This document shows positions 1 to 8,690 of a stretch of 58,981 nucleotides of DNA, one piece after another. Both the position numbers and the translations under genes were made by a program. The first letter of the stretch is position 1. Every line of letters begins with the position of its first letter. The stretch comes from Streptosporangiaceae bacterium (lineage in GTDB: Bacteria; Actinomycetota; Actinomycetes; Streptosporangiales; Streptosporangiaceae): assembly GCA_030041275.1 (NCBI GenBank), contig JASHOE010000282.1:1-58981 (forward strand). The letters are read 5' to 3'. The notes below the pieces were generated by a model, which was not told the origin of the DNA, did not search any database, and was given only the letters and a program-made list of their open reading frames with translations.

Positions 1-1
1 G

Positions 2-673
2 CGGGCCGGCGCGCCAGGTGACCGCGCCAGCAGCCCGGCGCAGGCGCCAGCCCGGATCCTGCTGGTGCTGGCGACGGTGCTGGGTCTCATCGCGCTCAGC
101 GTGCTGCTCCCGCTGGCCGGCGCCGCGGCGGCGCTCGCGCTCCTGATCTTGCTGCGCGCTACCGACCTGACCGCGGGCCGGCTGACCAAGCGGCTGGCCG
201 GGCAGGGCAGCCGCCCAGCCGGCGTGGTCTCGGCGATTTTCTTCTACCCGTGGGCCGTAGTCCGCACGGTCGTGAGATTCGTGCTGCTTGCGCCGATGGC
301 GCTGCTGTTTGCCGGGGCGGCCGCGGTCCTCACCGTGCTGGCGGCCGGGCCGACCGACCTTGCCAGGGCCGTGAGCGACGCCTCCGGTGCCCTCGTCGCC
401 TGCTACTGCCTGGGGCCGGGGTCTGAGGTATGCCGGCGTCCGCTCCGCAAGTTTTACGACCGGATCACCCGGTCAGCCCCGATAGCGGTGCTCGGCTGCG
501 TGGGCGGCGCGGTCATCGCTGTCGCCGTGATCGCCGCCGCGCTGACGCGGGCTCCCGGCTACTGGCCCGCGGTCACCCTCGGCTCTCAGCTGCACGCCGC
601 GGGCAACCATCCGGTGCTATCCAACGTCGCCGACGTGGGCAGGCAACTGGCGCGCTGGTTCGAGCACATGTGA
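2..673 (+). CDS. C-terminal part of an unidentified membrane protein (5' end outside window)
   Basis: The reading frame is open from the first bases of the window, so the gene probably starts upstream; a GTG at 65 is the first internal start codon. The visible part begins with an Ala/Pro/Gly-rich stretch of about 20 residues that looks like an interdomain linker. Three strongly hydrophobic segments follow, at about residues 22-50, 83-118 and 158-182 of the partial product (LLVLATVLGLIALSVLLPLA and similar), with a basic cytosolic loop between them. The C-terminus is a short hydrophilic tail. I recognise no catalytic motif. The architecture would fit the membrane-anchored end of a larger signalling protein such as a Ser/Thr kinase, and the convergent neighbour encodes an FHA domain, but this is only an inference from context. 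Confidence 0.6.
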   Translation, partial: RAGAPGDRASSPAQAPARILLVLATVLGLIALSVLLPLAGAAAALALLILLRATDLTAGRLTKRLAGQGSRPAGVVSAIFFYPWAVVRTVVRFVLLAPMALLFAGAAAVLTVLAAGPTDLARAVSDASGALVACYCLGPGSEVCRRPLRKFYDRITRSAPIAVLGCVGGAVIAVAVIAAALTRAPGYWPAVTLGSQLHAAGNHPVLSNVADVGRQLARWFEHM

Positions 674-685
674 CAACCTGGCTCG

Positions 686-1354
686 TCAGCCAGCGAGCGG
701 CACCGCGTCGCTGACGAGATCGCTCGTCCCGGCCGGGGTGAGCCCGCGGACGGTGGACCGGTGGCGATCGAGCGCCGCGGCGGGCACCGGCCGGACCAGG
801 CCGCGCGCGACGACCTCGTTGGCCAGCCGGATCCGCCGGTTCGGGCCCGCGGGGATGCGCAGCTTTTGGTACAGCCGCAGCAGATGCTGCTTCACGGCCG
901 CCTCCGTCACGACGAGATCGGCGGCGATGTCGCGCGCGGTCGCGGGCGCGACGAACGCCTCCTCGCTCAGCGCCGGCTTACACAGCGCGGCGACGACATC
1001 CAGTTCGCGCCGGGTCAGCTCGGGTACCGCCGACCGGCGGAGCTCAGACTCGGGTAGTTCCTCCGCGGCGAGGCCACCCACCCGGCAGCGCTGCGATCCG
1101 AACGACAGCACGTCGCCGTCCTCCAGCAGTCGCTGCGCGACGACCTTGCCGTTGACCCTGGTGCCGTACCGCGATAACCCGAGGTCACTCACATAGACGT
1201 ATGGTCCGCGCCGGACGATCTCGGCGTGCAGCTTGGACACGCTCGGGTGGTCGAGGCGGACGTCCACCGACTGGCCGCGGCCGATGGTGGTGACGTCCGC
1301 GCGCAGCCGGACGACCGCGCCGGTGGTCTCGATCTTCAGGTGGGGGGCTTCCAT
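686..1354 (-). CDS. FHA domain protein with C-terminal helix-turn-helix
   Basis: The 222-residue product has an N-terminal forkhead-associated domain (residues about 10-95) with the family signature residues GRG, SxxH (SVSKLHAEI) and the NG turn (RVNGK), which bind phosphothreonine. A second module, about residues 113-195, looks like a winged or LuxR-type helix-turn-helix (LTRRELDVVAAL, then VTEAAVKQHLLRLYQKL). It may therefore be a phospho-peptide-responsive DNA-binding protein, although the second module could also be a protein-interaction domain. The ATG start is preceded by AGGAG at suitable spacing. The gene is convergent with the membrane protein before it and divergent from the DUF3017 gene. 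The exact function is unknown. Confidence 0.8.
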   Translation of the reverse strand: MEAPHLKIETTGAVVRLRADVTTIGRGQSVDVRLDHPSVSKLHAEIVRRGPYVYVSDLGLSRYGTRVNGKVVAQRLLEDGDVLSFGSQRCRVGGLAAEELPESELRRSAVPELTRRELDVVAALCKPALSEEAFVAPATARDIAADLVVTEAAVKQHLLRLYQKLRIPAGPNRRIRLANEVVARGLVRPVPAAALDRHRSTVRGLTPAGTSDLVSDAVPLAG

Positions 1355-1443
1355 TGACGCTCCTGATGTGACCCGTCAGTTAGTCAGGTGTCACTGTTGG
1401 GTTACCCAGCCGGGCCGCACTCTTAACCGGCCGCGGGCGCCAG

Positions 1444-1449
1444 TACACT
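1444..1449 (+). promoter_or_regulatory. -10 element TACACT of a leaderless leader ORF
   Basis: TACACT lies 7 nt before the GTG at 1457, the same spacing seen at many other start codons in this window. It is the likely promoter of the DUF3017-icd-mdh group. Confidence 0.45.
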
Positions 1450-1456
1450 GCCGAGC

Positions 1457-1495
1457 GTGGTTGCCGCAGCCCCCGCGCTGACCGAGGCCCCGTGA
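1457..1495 (+). CDS. Possible 12-codon leader ORF coupled to the DUF3017 gene
   Basis: A GTG placed 7 nt after a TACACT hexamer opens a 12-residue frame (VVAAAPALTEAP). Its TGA stop overlaps the GTG of the next gene as GTGA. It is too short for codon statistics; the support is the promoter spacing and the 4-nt overlap, which is typical of translational coupling. It may be a chance frame. Confidence 0.35.
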   Translation: MVAAAPALTEAP

Positions 1496-1827
1496 AGCAC
1501 TCGGCCAGAGCGCTCGCAACCCGCGACCAGCCGCGCGACGGCGAGCGCGGCCGACCCGGGGTGACGGCCCACCTGCCGTACTGGATCGTGCTCGCCGGAG
1601 TGGCGGCCGGGCTAGCCACCGTGCGCGGCGGAAACCAGGCGGTGCGGGGCGGTACGTTGGTTATAGCCGGGTCGCTGCTGGCGGGAGCGCTAGCCAGGCT
1701 GGTGCTGCCGGAGGGCAGGGCGGGGATGCTCGCGTCGCGGCGGCGCCTGCTTGACGTCGCGGCGCTGGCGACGCTCGGTATCGGGCTGCTAGTGGCTGGC
1801 CTGATCGCTAAGGTGCCTGGCTCATGA
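1492..1827 (+). CDS. DUF3017 small membrane protein
   Basis: This 111-residue protein has a basic N-terminus of about 25 residues followed by three hydrophobic segments (about 27-45, 53-69 and 86-107). The pattern and its place beside TCA genes match the actinobacterial DUF3017 family, which in Streptomyces lies between folD and mdh. The biochemical role is not known. The GTG start overlaps the stop of a putative 12-codon leader ORF, and a weak GAGG lies 4 nt upstream. A downstream GTG near 1561 is an alternative start. The gene is followed 57 nt later by icd and probably forms the head of that transcription unit. Confidence 0.75.
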   Translation: MKHSARALATRDQPRDGERGRPGVTAHLPYWIVLAGVAAGLATVRGGNQAVRGGTLVIAGSLLAGALARLVLPEGRAGMLASRRRLLDVAALATLGIGLLVAGLIAKVPGS

Positions 1828-1884
1828 GCCCGCTGACTCGCCGGAGACCCGGCTGGCTGGCGTGAGGAAGGGAAGCGCAACCGC

Positions 1885-3105
1885 ATGTCCAAGATCAAGG
1901 TAGTAAATCCCGTCGTCGAGCTCGACGGCGACGAGATGACGCGGATCATCTGGCAGTTCATCAAGGACCAGCTGATCCTGCCTTACCTCGACGTCGAGCT
2001 TGAGTATTACGACCTCTCGATCCAGCATCGCGACGCAACCGACGACCAGGTCACGATCGATGCGGCCGAGGCGATCAGGCGGCATGGGGTCGGCGTGAAG
2101 TGCGCCACCATCACCCCAGACGAGGACCGGGTTACCGAGTTCGGGCTGAAGAAGATGTGGCGGTCGCCCAACGGCACCATCCGCAACATCCTCGGCGGCG
2201 TGATCTTCCGCGAGCCGATCGTGATTTCCAGCATCCCGCGATTCGTGCCCGGCTGGACCCAGCCAATCGTCATCGGCAGGCACGCGCACGGTGACCAGTA
2301 CCGAGCCACCGACTTCGTGGTGCCCGAGCCGGGCACGGTGCACATCTCGTTTACCCCGGAGCGCGGCGGCGACAGCAAGGAATACCTGGTCGCCACCTTC
2401 GCGGGCAGCGGCGTTGCGATGGCGATGTACAACTTCGACGATTCGATCCGCGACTTCGCGCGGGCGAGCATGCGGTACGCGCTGAGTCGCGGCTACCCGC
2501 TGTACCTGTCCACGAAGAACACGATCCTCAAGGCTTACGACGGCCGGTTCAAGGACATCTTCGCGGAGGTATTCGAGAGCGAATTCAAGGCCGAGTTCGA
2601 GTCGGCCGGAATCTTCTACCAGCACCGGCTCATCGATGACATGGTGGCGCAGGTCATCAAAGGCAACGGTGGCATCGTGTGGGCGTGCAAGAACTACGAC
2701 GGTGACGTCGAGTCCGACATCGTGGCACAGGGCTACGGCTCTCTTGGCCTGATGACGAGCGTGCTGATGACCCCGGACGGCAAGACCATCGAGGCCGAGG
2801 CCGCGCACGGCACGGTCACCCGGCACTATCGCCAGCACCAGCAGGGCAAGCCCACGTCCACCAACCCGATCGCGTCGATCTTCGCCTGGACCCGCGGGCT
2901 CGCGCACCGCGGCATGCTGGACGGCACACCCGAGGTGACCGCGTTCGCCGAGTTGCTGGAGCGGGTCTGCGTCGAGACGGTGGAGAGCGGGAAGATGACC
3001 AAGGACCTGGCCGTCCTCGTCGGCGGCGCGACGCCGTGGCTTACCACGGAGGAGTTCCTCGCAGCGCTCGATGAGAACCTGCGCGCCGCGATGGCCAAGT
3101 CCTGA
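1885..3105 (+). CDS. icd: NADP-dependent isocitrate dehydrogenase
   Basis: The 406-residue protein is a homodimeric, eukaryote-like (type II) isocitrate dehydrogenase, shown by [20 protein letters not shown] at the N-terminus, the substrate-binding [12 protein letters not shown] block, KxxY-type catalytic residues and the C-terminal [12 protein letters not shown] cofactor loop. It oxidises isocitrate to 2-oxoglutarate and CO2 in the TCA cycle, with NADPH production expected from the loop. Full length is normal for the family (about 400-410). A purine-rich GAGGAAGGGAAG sequence precedes the ATG. mdh follows after 73 nt in the same direction, so both TCA genes may be co-expressed. Confidence 0.97.
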   Translation: MSKIKVVNPVVELDGDEMTRIIWQFIKDQLILPYLDVELEYYDLSIQHRDATDDQVTIDAAEAIRRHGVGVKCATITPDEDRVTEFGLKKMWRSPNGTIRNILGGVIFREPIVISSIPRFVPGWTQPIVIGRHAHGDQYRATDFVVPEPGTVHISFTPERGGDSKEYLVATFAGSGVAMAMYNFDDSIRDFARASMRYALSRGYPLYLSTKNTILKAYDGRFKDIFAEVFESEFKAEFESAGIFYQHRLIDDMVAQVIKGNGGIVWACKNYDGDVESDIVAQGYGSLGLMTSVLMTPDGKTIEAEAAHGTVTRHYRQHQQGKPTSTNPIASIFAWTRGLAHRGMLDGTPEVTAFAELLERVCVETVESGKMTKDLAVLVGGATPWLTTEEFLAALDENLRAAMAKS

Positions 3106-3178
3106 CGCCGGCGCGGTTTCGCGCCGCGGCGCGCCCGAGCGGAGCACAACACATCGCAGTTCAAGGGAGAACACGGGA

Positions 3179-4135
3179 ATGGCCCGCAACGGAAAGGTAA
3201 CGGTCGTCGGCGCCGGCTTCTACGGCTCCACCACGGCCCAGCGGCTGGCTGAGTACGACATCTTCGACGAGGTCGTGCTCACCGACATCGTCGAGGGTAA
3301 GCCGGAGGGGCTCGCCCTCGACCTCAACCAGTCGCGTCCGATCGAGGGCTTCGAGACGAAGGTCACGGGCAAGACAACGGGCCAGGCCGGCGAGGGCTAC
3401 GAGGTCATCGCCGGGTCCTCGATCGTGGTGGTCACCGCTGGCCTGCCGCGCAAGCCAGGCATGAGCCGGATGGACCTCATCGGCGTCAACGCCAAGATCG
3501 TCCGCAGCGTGACCGAGCAGGTCGTCAAGCACGCCCCGGACGCGGTGCTGATCGTGGTGTCGAATCCGCTCGACGAGATGACAGCGCTGGCAGCCAGGGT
3601 CTCCGGCTTCCCCGTGAACCGAGTGATCGGCCAGGCGGGCATGCTGGACACGGCCAGGTTCAGCTACTTCGTGGCCGAGCGCCTGGGCGTCCCGGTGGGG
3701 TCGGTCACGACCCTCACCCTCGGCTCCCACGGCGACACTATGGTCCCGGTCCCGTCGGCCTGCCTGGTCGACGGGAAACCGCTGTCTGACATGCTGTCGC
3801 CCGCCGAGGTCGATCAGCTGGTGGAGCGGACCCGCAACGGCGGCGGTGAGATCGTCGCGCTACTCAAGACCGGGTCGGCGTACTACGCCCCGTCCGCGGC
3901 CGCGGCCAGGATGGCTAGGGCTGTTGCCGAGGACGCCGAGGAAGTGATGCCGGTCTGCACCTGGGTGGATGGCCAGTACGGCATCTCCGGCGTGTATCTC
4001 GGCGTGGAGGCGGAGATCGGCGCGACCGGCGTCGGGCGGATCGTGGAGCGTGACCTCACCAATCCGGAGCTGGCCGCACTGCGTGCGGCCGCCGATGCCG
4101 TCCGGGCCAAGCAAGCGGACGTCGCCAGCCTGTAG
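3179..4135 (+). CDS. mdh: Malate dehydrogenase (LDH-like type)
   Basis: The 318-residue product has the N-terminal Rossmann motif GAGFYGSTTA, an acidic residue ending the second strand (LTDIVEG) as expected for NAD binding, the substrate/catalytic segment GQAGMLDTARF with Arg and Asp, and the catalytic His in LGSHGDTMVPV. This is the tetrameric, lactate-dehydrogenase-like class of malate dehydrogenase that interconverts malate and oxaloacetate. The first substrate Arg lies in the GLPRKPGMSRMDL loop. The ATG at 3179 is chosen because AAGGGAG lies just upstream; an in-frame ATG at 3071 lies inside the icd coding sequence and gives an unrelated extension. It is convergent with the M20 hydrolase. 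Confidence 0.96.
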   Translation: MARNGKVTVVGAGFYGSTTAQRLAEYDIFDEVVLTDIVEGKPEGLALDLNQSRPIEGFETKVTGKTTGQAGEGYEVIAGSSIVVVTAGLPRKPGMSRMDLIGVNAKIVRSVTEQVVKHAPDAVLIVVSNPLDEMTALAARVSGFPVNRVIGQAGMLDTARFSYFVAERLGVPVGSVTTLTLGSHGDTMVPVPSACLVDGKPLSDMLSPAEVDQLVERTRNGGGEIVALLKTGSAYYAPSAAAARMARAVAEDAEEVMPVCTWVDGQYGISGVYLGVEAEIGATGVGRIVERDLTNPELAALRAAADAVRAKQADVASL

Positions 4136-4156
4136 TCCCGGCCGCCCGGTGGCGCG

Positions 4157-5368
4157 TCAGCCGCTCGGAGAGCCGCGGCCGGCGAGCCTGCGCAGCGCGA
4201 GCGCCGTATACAGCGCCGTCCCGTCGGGCAGCGCGCCGTCGTCGAACACGGCCTGCGCCGAGTGGTTGAACGGCGCCGTGAGCGGGTCGGCGTCCGGCGG
4301 CACGGCGCCGAGCATCAGATACGCACCGGGCACCTCGGCCAGCACGTAGGAGAAGTCCTCCGCGCCGGGAATGGGGTTCGGCGCGGCGAAGAACCTGCCG
4401 GGGCCGAGCACCTGCGCGACTGTCTGCTCGGCGAAGGCCAGCTCGTCCGCGTCGTTGACGGTCACGGGGTAACCGTCCTCGTACTCCGCCGTCGCCGTCA
4501 GCCCGTGGGCGGCCGCGATGTCGCGGGCTAGCTGAGGCGCGGCCGCCTGGATGGCCGTCCGCGCGGCCGGCGAGAACGACCGGACCGTGGCGTGCAGCTG
4601 CGCGTCGGCCGGGATCACGTTGTCCGCTGTCCCTGCGTGGAACGAGCCGACCGTCAGCACGACCGGATCGAAGACATCGAATCGCCGGGTGACCATGGTC
4701 TGCAGAGCCAGCACGATCTCGCAGGCAGCCGGTACCGGGTCGGCCGCGTGATGCGGCTGCGAGCCGTGACCGCCGCGGCCGTGGACCGTGACGTGCAGGG
4801 TGTCCGCAGCGGCCATGATCGTCCCGGCACGGCTGGCGACGAGCCCCAGCGGCAGCAACCCCGACGCCACGTGCAGGGCATAGGCGGCGACAGGGCGCTC
4901 GCCCGCGGCGTCGAGCACGCCCTGCTCGATCATGATCCGGGCGCCGCCGGTGCCCTCCTCGCCCGGCTGGAACATGAAGATCACGTTCCCTGGGAGGTCT
5001 TGCTGGCGGTCGGCTAGCATCCGCGCCGCGCCGACCAGCATGGCGGTGTGCAGGTCATGCCCGCAGGCGTGCATGGCGCCGGGCAGCCGGGCTGCGTAGC
5101 TAACCCCGGACTGCTCGGTGACGGGGAGAGCGTCCATGTCTGCCCGCAACAGGACCGTAGGGCCGGGACGCGCCCCGCGCAGCACCGCCGTCACCGAGCT
5201 CAGGCCCTCGCCGAGACTGACGTCAACCGGCAGATCGCTGAGCGCGTCGAGCACCTTGCGCTGAGTCTGCGGCAGGTCGAGCCCGATTTCGGGCTCGGAG
5301 TGGATCGATCGCCGCAATTCGGTCAGCTCCGCGGCGATCGCCGCTGCCTCGTCGCGTAGTCTCTGCAC
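4157..5368 (-). CDS. M20 family amidohydrolase (hippurate/N-acyl amino acid hydrolase-like)
   Basis: The 403-residue product belongs to the M20D metallopeptidase/amidohydrolase family. HACGHDLHTAMLVGAARML carries metal ligands, GEEGTGG contains the catalytic and ligand glutamates, and GAEDFSYVL near the C-terminus holds a further ligand region. The central dimerisation (lid) domain spans about residues 190-300. Such enzymes remove acyl groups from N-acyl amino acids; the substrate here cannot be read. The frame is open for another 31 codons upstream, but that extension is encoded by a 35-bp tandem duplication. The GTG at 5368 has GGAAGG 8-10 nt upstream and starts where family homology starts, so I choose it. 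Confidence 0.88.
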   Translation of the reverse strand: MQRLRDEAAAIAAELTELRRSIHSEPEIGLDLPQTQRKVLDALSDLPVDVSLGEGLSSVTAVLRGARPGPTVLLRADMDALPVTEQSGVSYAARLPGAMHACGHDLHTAMLVGAARMLADRQQDLPGNVIFMFQPGEEGTGGARIMIEQGVLDAAGERPVAAYALHVASGLLPLGLVASRAGTIMAAADTLHVTVHGRGGHGSQPHHAADPVPAACEIVLALQTMVTRRFDVFDPVVLTVGSFHAGTADNVIPADAQLHATVRSFSPAARTAIQAAAPQLARDIAAAHGLTATAEYEDGYPVTVNDADELAFAEQTVAQVLGPGRFFAAPNPIPGAEDFSYVLAEVPGAYLMLGAVPPDADPLTAPFNHSAQAVFDDGALPDGTALYTALALRRLAGRGSPSG

Positions 5369-5389
5369 GCCGGCTTCCTTCCCGTCGGA

Positions 5390-5459
5390 GGGCCGCCCGA
5401 AGACCTGCGGGGCGGCTGGGCAGCGGGCCGCCCGAAGACCTGCGGGGCGGCTGGGCAGC
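5390..5459. repeat. Perfect 35-bp tandem duplication
   Basis: Two adjacent identical 35-bp copies occupy 5390-5424 and 5425-5459. Each contains an inverted pair (GCCGCCC ... GGGCGGC) able to form a hairpin. They lie just upstream of the M20 hydrolase start on its strand, in the likely 5' untranslated or promoter region. Confidence 0.95.
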
Positions 5460-5542
5460 AAATCCCGCTCAAGGCGGTTGTCGTTACGGTACGCGTGCGA
5501 CCAGGCTCGGTGAGTACGGCCCGGTGGCGCGGGCAGACTGCA

Positions 5543-5548
5543 TAGACT
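5543..5548 (+). promoter_or_regulatory. Candidate -10 TAGACT for the CNNM/CorC-like gene
   Basis: A TAGACT hexamer matches the -10 form used elsewhere in the window. It would give a 5' leader of about 135 nt before the GTG at 5692. The leader contains several GC-rich stem possibilities (for example CCAGC-T-GCTGG near 5620), but I cannot assign it to a riboswitch class. Confidence 0.35.
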
Positions 5549-5691
5549 ATTCCAAATTACCGCGCGGCCAAGATGCCGCCGGGGGTTCCGGGGGCCGTTC
5601 CCCTGGGCCTAGCACCGCGGCCAGCTGCTGGCATCGGGGGGCCAGCAACGCACCGCGCCGCGCCGAGTTGACGAGGGTCGGGGATCCAGAC

Positions 5692-6993
5692 GTGAATGGC
5701 GTCGGATGGGATATTCTCCTCGTCCTTGCCGTGATCTTGATCGGCGGATTCTTCGCTGGTGCCGAGATGGCCTTGGTCTCGCTGCGCGAAGGTCAGGTGC
5801 GCTCCCTGAACCGACGGGGCAGGCGCGGCCAGCGAACCGCCCGGCTGGCTCAGGATCCGAACCGGTTTCTCTCCTCGGTGCAGATCGGCGTCACGGTAGC
5901 GACGCTGCTTTCCGGTGCGTTCGGCGCCGCGCTGCTGTCCGACCGGCTCGGGAACGTGCTGAGCAACTACATGCCGCGCGCTGTCGGCGACCCGCTGGCC
6001 CTGATTGCCGTGACCCTCGTCATCTCGTTCTTCACCCTGATCTTCGGCGAGCTGGCGCCCAAGCGCATCGCGCTGCAGCGGTCCGTGCGGGTGGCGCTGA
6101 TAGCCGGTCCCGTGGTAGATCGGCTGGCCACGCTCGCCAGGCCGCTGGTCTGGCTGCTGTCCCGGTGCACGAACCTGGTCGTCAGCTTGCTCGGCGGCGA
6201 TCCGGCCGCCGCCCGCGGCGTCATGACCGAAGAAGAACTGCGCGACCTGGTCGCCGGGCATCAGGCGCTCAGCCCCGACGAGCGGCACATCGTCAGTGAG
6301 GTGTTTGACGCGGGCAAGCGGCAGATCCGCGAGGTCCTCGTGCCGAGGACTGAGGTGGAATTCCTGCGAGCGTCCATGCCGCTGAAACAGGCCGCGGAGA
6401 TCACCGAGCGGGCGCCATACTCCCGGTTCCCCGTGTATCAGGACTCCTACGACGACGTGATCGGCTTTGTGCACGGTCGCGACCTCATCGACGGCCGGGC
6501 TGGTCTCGACACGCGCCACGTCGGCGAGGTCCTGCGGCCGGTGAAGTTCCTGCCCATCAGCAAGACGGTGCTGTCCGCGCTGTCGGAGATGCGCAAGGAC
6601 CGCGCGCACCTGGCGATCGTGGTCGACGAATACGGCGGCACCGCCGGGATCGTGACGCTGGAGGACCTCGTCGAGGAGCTGATCGGCGATATTCAGGATG
6701 AATACGACGCCGACGTCGGGCCCTCCCGCCAGTTGCACGGCGGCGAGCTTGAGGTCGACGGCCTGCTCAACCTCGATGATTTCGCCGAGCAGACCGGGCT
6801 CGAGCTGCCTGAAGGTCCGTACGAGACGGTGGCAGGGTACCTGCTCGCCTCGCTCGGTCACCTGCCAGAGAACGGCGAGTCGGCGGAGGTAGCCGGGCGC
6901 AAGCTGACGGTGACCCAACTCGACGGCCGCCGCATCTCCCGGGTGCTGGTCAGCCCCGCGGCGCCAGCCGCGCCGGCGAATCCGCCCGTCTGA
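5692..6993 (+). CDS. CNNM/CorC-type membrane protein (DUF21, two CBS domains, CorC_HlyC)
   Basis: This 433-residue protein has an N-terminal DUF21 transmembrane domain (about residues 5-185, with LLVLAVILIGGFFAGAEMAL as first helix and a second block at LIAVTLVISFFTLIFGELAPK). Paired CBS domains follow (about 205-335, with VLVPRTEV, FPVYQDSYDDVIGFVHGRDL and VVDEYGGTAGIVTLEDLVEE), then a C-terminal CorC_HlyC transporter-associated domain. The family is often labelled hemolysin but is linked to Mg2+/Co2+ export or Mg2+ homeostasis. An upstream ATG at 5524 would add 56 low-complexity residues unlike the family; the GTG at 5692 with GGGGAT before it fits the conserved start better. Confidence 0.88.
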   Translation: MNGVGWDILLVLAVILIGGFFAGAEMALVSLREGQVRSLNRRGRRGQRTARLAQDPNRFLSSVQIGVTVATLLSGAFGAALLSDRLGNVLSNYMPRAVGDPLALIAVTLVISFFTLIFGELAPKRIALQRSVRVALIAGPVVDRLATLARPLVWLLSRCTNLVVSLLGGDPAAARGVMTEEELRDLVAGHQALSPDERHIVSEVFDAGKRQIREVLVPRTEVEFLRASMPLKQAAEITERAPYSRFPVYQDSYDDVIGFVHGRDLIDGRAGLDTRHVGEVLRPVKFLPISKTVLSALSEMRKDRAHLAIVVDEYGGTAGIVTLEDLVEELIGDIQDEYDADVGPSRQLHGGELEVDGLLNLDDFAEQTGLELPEGPYETVAGYLLASLGHLPENGESAEVAGRKLTVTQLDGRRISRVLVSPAAPAAPANPPV

Positions 6994-7033
6994 CCTGCGT
7001 CGCGGCGTCCTTCGGCCAGGCCAGCCCCGGCAA

Positions 7034-7039
7034 TAGACT
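7034..7039 (+). promoter_or_regulatory. -10 TAGACT of leaderless guaA
   Basis: The hexamer ends 6 nt before the guaA ATG at 7046, leaving no room for a Shine-Dalgarno leader. This is one of the clearest examples of the window-wide leaderless pattern. Confidence 0.6.
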
Positions 7040-7045
7040 GCAGGG

Positions 7046-8620
7046 ATGGTGCAGGAAGGTCAGGCCGGCCTCGAATCGGGCCCGGTCCTGGTGGTGGACT
7101 TCGGCGCCCAGTACGCGCAGCTGATCGCGCGCCGGGTCCGGGAGTGCCACGTCTACTCCCAGATCGTGCCCAGCACCATGTCGGCCGGGGACATGCTGGC
7201 GCTGCACCCGTCGGCGATCATCCTGTCCGGCGGGCCCGCCTCGGTCTACGCGCCGGGCGCGCCTCCCGCCCCGGCCGGGCTGCTGACCGCCGGCGTGCCA
7301 ATCCTCGGCATCTGCTACGGCTTCCAGCTCATGGTCCGCGACCTCGGCGGAGAGGTTCGGTATACCGGAACGGGCGAGTACGGGGCTACCGAGCTACGTA
7401 CTGCCGCAACCCCTGGCGTACTCCTCGACGGGCTGCCCGGCCAGCAGCGGGTCTGGATGTCGCACGGCGACACCTGCGCGCTCGCGCCGCCGGGGTTCGC
7501 GGTGACGGCCACGACGGCCAGCACGCCAGTCGCCGCGGCCGAGGCTGTCGACCGGCAGCTGTACGGCATGCAGTTCCATCCCGAGGTGCTGCACACCGAG
7601 CACGGCATGGCGATGTTGCGCGCCTTCCTCGCCGCGGCCGGGTGCGCGCCGACGTGGACCATGCGCAACGTGATCGAGGAGCAGACTGAGCGCATCGCCG
7701 CGCAGGTGGGAGGCGGCGCGGCGATCTGCGGCCTGTCCGGCGGCGTTGACTCTGCCGTGGCGGCCGCTCTGGTGCAGCGGGCTATCGGCTCACGGCTGAC
7801 GTGCGTCTTCGTCGACCACGGGTTGCTGAGGTCTGGCGAGGCCGGTCAAGTCGAGAAGGACTTCGTCGCCGCGACGGGTGTGGACCTCAAGGTTATCGAC
7901 GCGGCCGAGACGTTCCTCGGTGCGCTCGCCGGGGTCGCCGACCCGGAGCAGAAGCGCAAGATTATCGGACGCGAATTCATCCGGGCGTTCGAGCGGGCCG
8001 CGCGGGAGATCGCGGGCGGACCCGCAGCGGCCACGTTCCTGGTGCAGGGCACGCTGTACCCGGACGTGGTGGAGTCCGGCGGCGGGACCGGGACCGCCAG
8101 CATCAAGTCGCACCACAACGTCGGCGGGCTGCCAGCCGACCTGAAGTTCGAACTGGTCGAACCGCTTCGCGAGCTATTCAAGGACGAGGTCCGGGAGGTG
8201 GGCAGCCAGCTGGGGCTGCCGGACGACATTGTCTGGCGGCAGCCGTTCCCTGGCCCTGGCCTTGCCATCAGGATCGTGGGTGAGGTCACCGCCGAGCGGC
8301 TGGCGACCGTCGCAGCGGCGGACGCTATCGTGCGGGCCGAGCTGTCGGCGGCCGGCCTGGACCGGCGCATCTGGCAATGCCCGGTGGTGCTGCTGGCCGA
8401 TGTGCGGTCGGTGGGCGTCCAGGGGGACGGACGAAGCTACGGGTACCCGGTGGTGCTGAGGCCGGTGACCAGCGAGGACGCAATGACCGCCGACTGGGCC
8501 AGACTGCCCGATGCGGTGCTGGCCACGATCTCTACCCGGCTGACTAACGAGGTGCCGCAGATCAACCGCGTTGTCCTCGACATCACGAGCAAACCGCCCG
8601 CGACCATCGAGTGGGAGTAG
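7046..8620 (+). CDS. guaA: GMP synthase (glutamine-hydrolysing)
   Basis: The 524-residue enzyme converts XMP to GMP with glutamine as nitrogen donor. The class I glutamine amidotransferase domain (about residues 10-200) shows the nucleophile in GICYGFQLM and the His/Glu pair in [11 protein letters not shown]. The ATP-pyrophosphatase domain starts with the PP-loop [13 protein letters not shown] (about residue 230). The C-terminal dimerisation domain ends in the conserved [18 protein letters not shown] tail. Length is typical for the family. The start is fixed by a TAGACT hexamer 6 nt upstream and by the lack of a ribosome-binding site, suggesting a leaderless mRNA. It is convergent with the MFS relic that follows. 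Confidence 0.97.
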   Translation: MVQEGQAGLESGPVLVVDFGAQYAQLIARRVRECHVYSQIVPSTMSAGDMLALHPSAIILSGGPASVYAPGAPPAPAGLLTAGVPILGICYGFQLMVRDLGGEVRYTGTGEYGATELRTAATPGVLLDGLPGQQRVWMSHGDTCALAPPGFAVTATTASTPVAAAEAVDRQLYGMQFHPEVLHTEHGMAMLRAFLAAAGCAPTWTMRNVIEEQTERIAAQVGGGAAICGLSGGVDSAVAAALVQRAIGSRLTCVFVDHGLLRSGEAGQVEKDFVAATGVDLKVIDAAETFLGALAGVADPEQKRKIIGREFIRAFERAAREIAGGPAAATFLVQGTLYPDVVESGGGTGTASIKSHHNVGGLPADLKFELVEPLRELFKDEVREVGSQLGLPDDIVWRQPFPGPGLAIRIVGEVTAERLATVAAADAIVRAELSAAGLDRRIWQCPVVLLADVRSVGVQGDGRSYGYPVVLRPVTSEDAMTADWARLPDAVLATISTRLTNEVPQINRVVLDITSKPPATIEWE

Positions 8621-8637
8621 CCGGACCATCCGCGCCA

Positions 8638-8690
8638 AGTCGGCCGGCCGACTCATGCTGTGCAGCGGCCAGAGCGGAGAAATGGCCGCT
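8638..8690. terminator. Two hairpins between convergent guaA and the MFS gene
   Basis: A 16-nt perfect palindrome (AGTCGGCCGGCCGACT, 8638-8653) is followed by an 8-bp stem with an 11-nt loop (AGCGGCCA at 8664-8671 pairing with TGGCCGCT at 8683-8690). Neither has a U-tract, which is common for actinobacterial terminators. The position between two converging stops supports bidirectional termination. Confidence 0.55.

Noticed and set aside
1822..3189. Long minus-strand open frame antisense to icd (455 codons)
   Set aside because: It lies in the mirror phase of a clear icd gene, is rich in Arg/Pro/His, and matches no family; a high-GC shadow frame.
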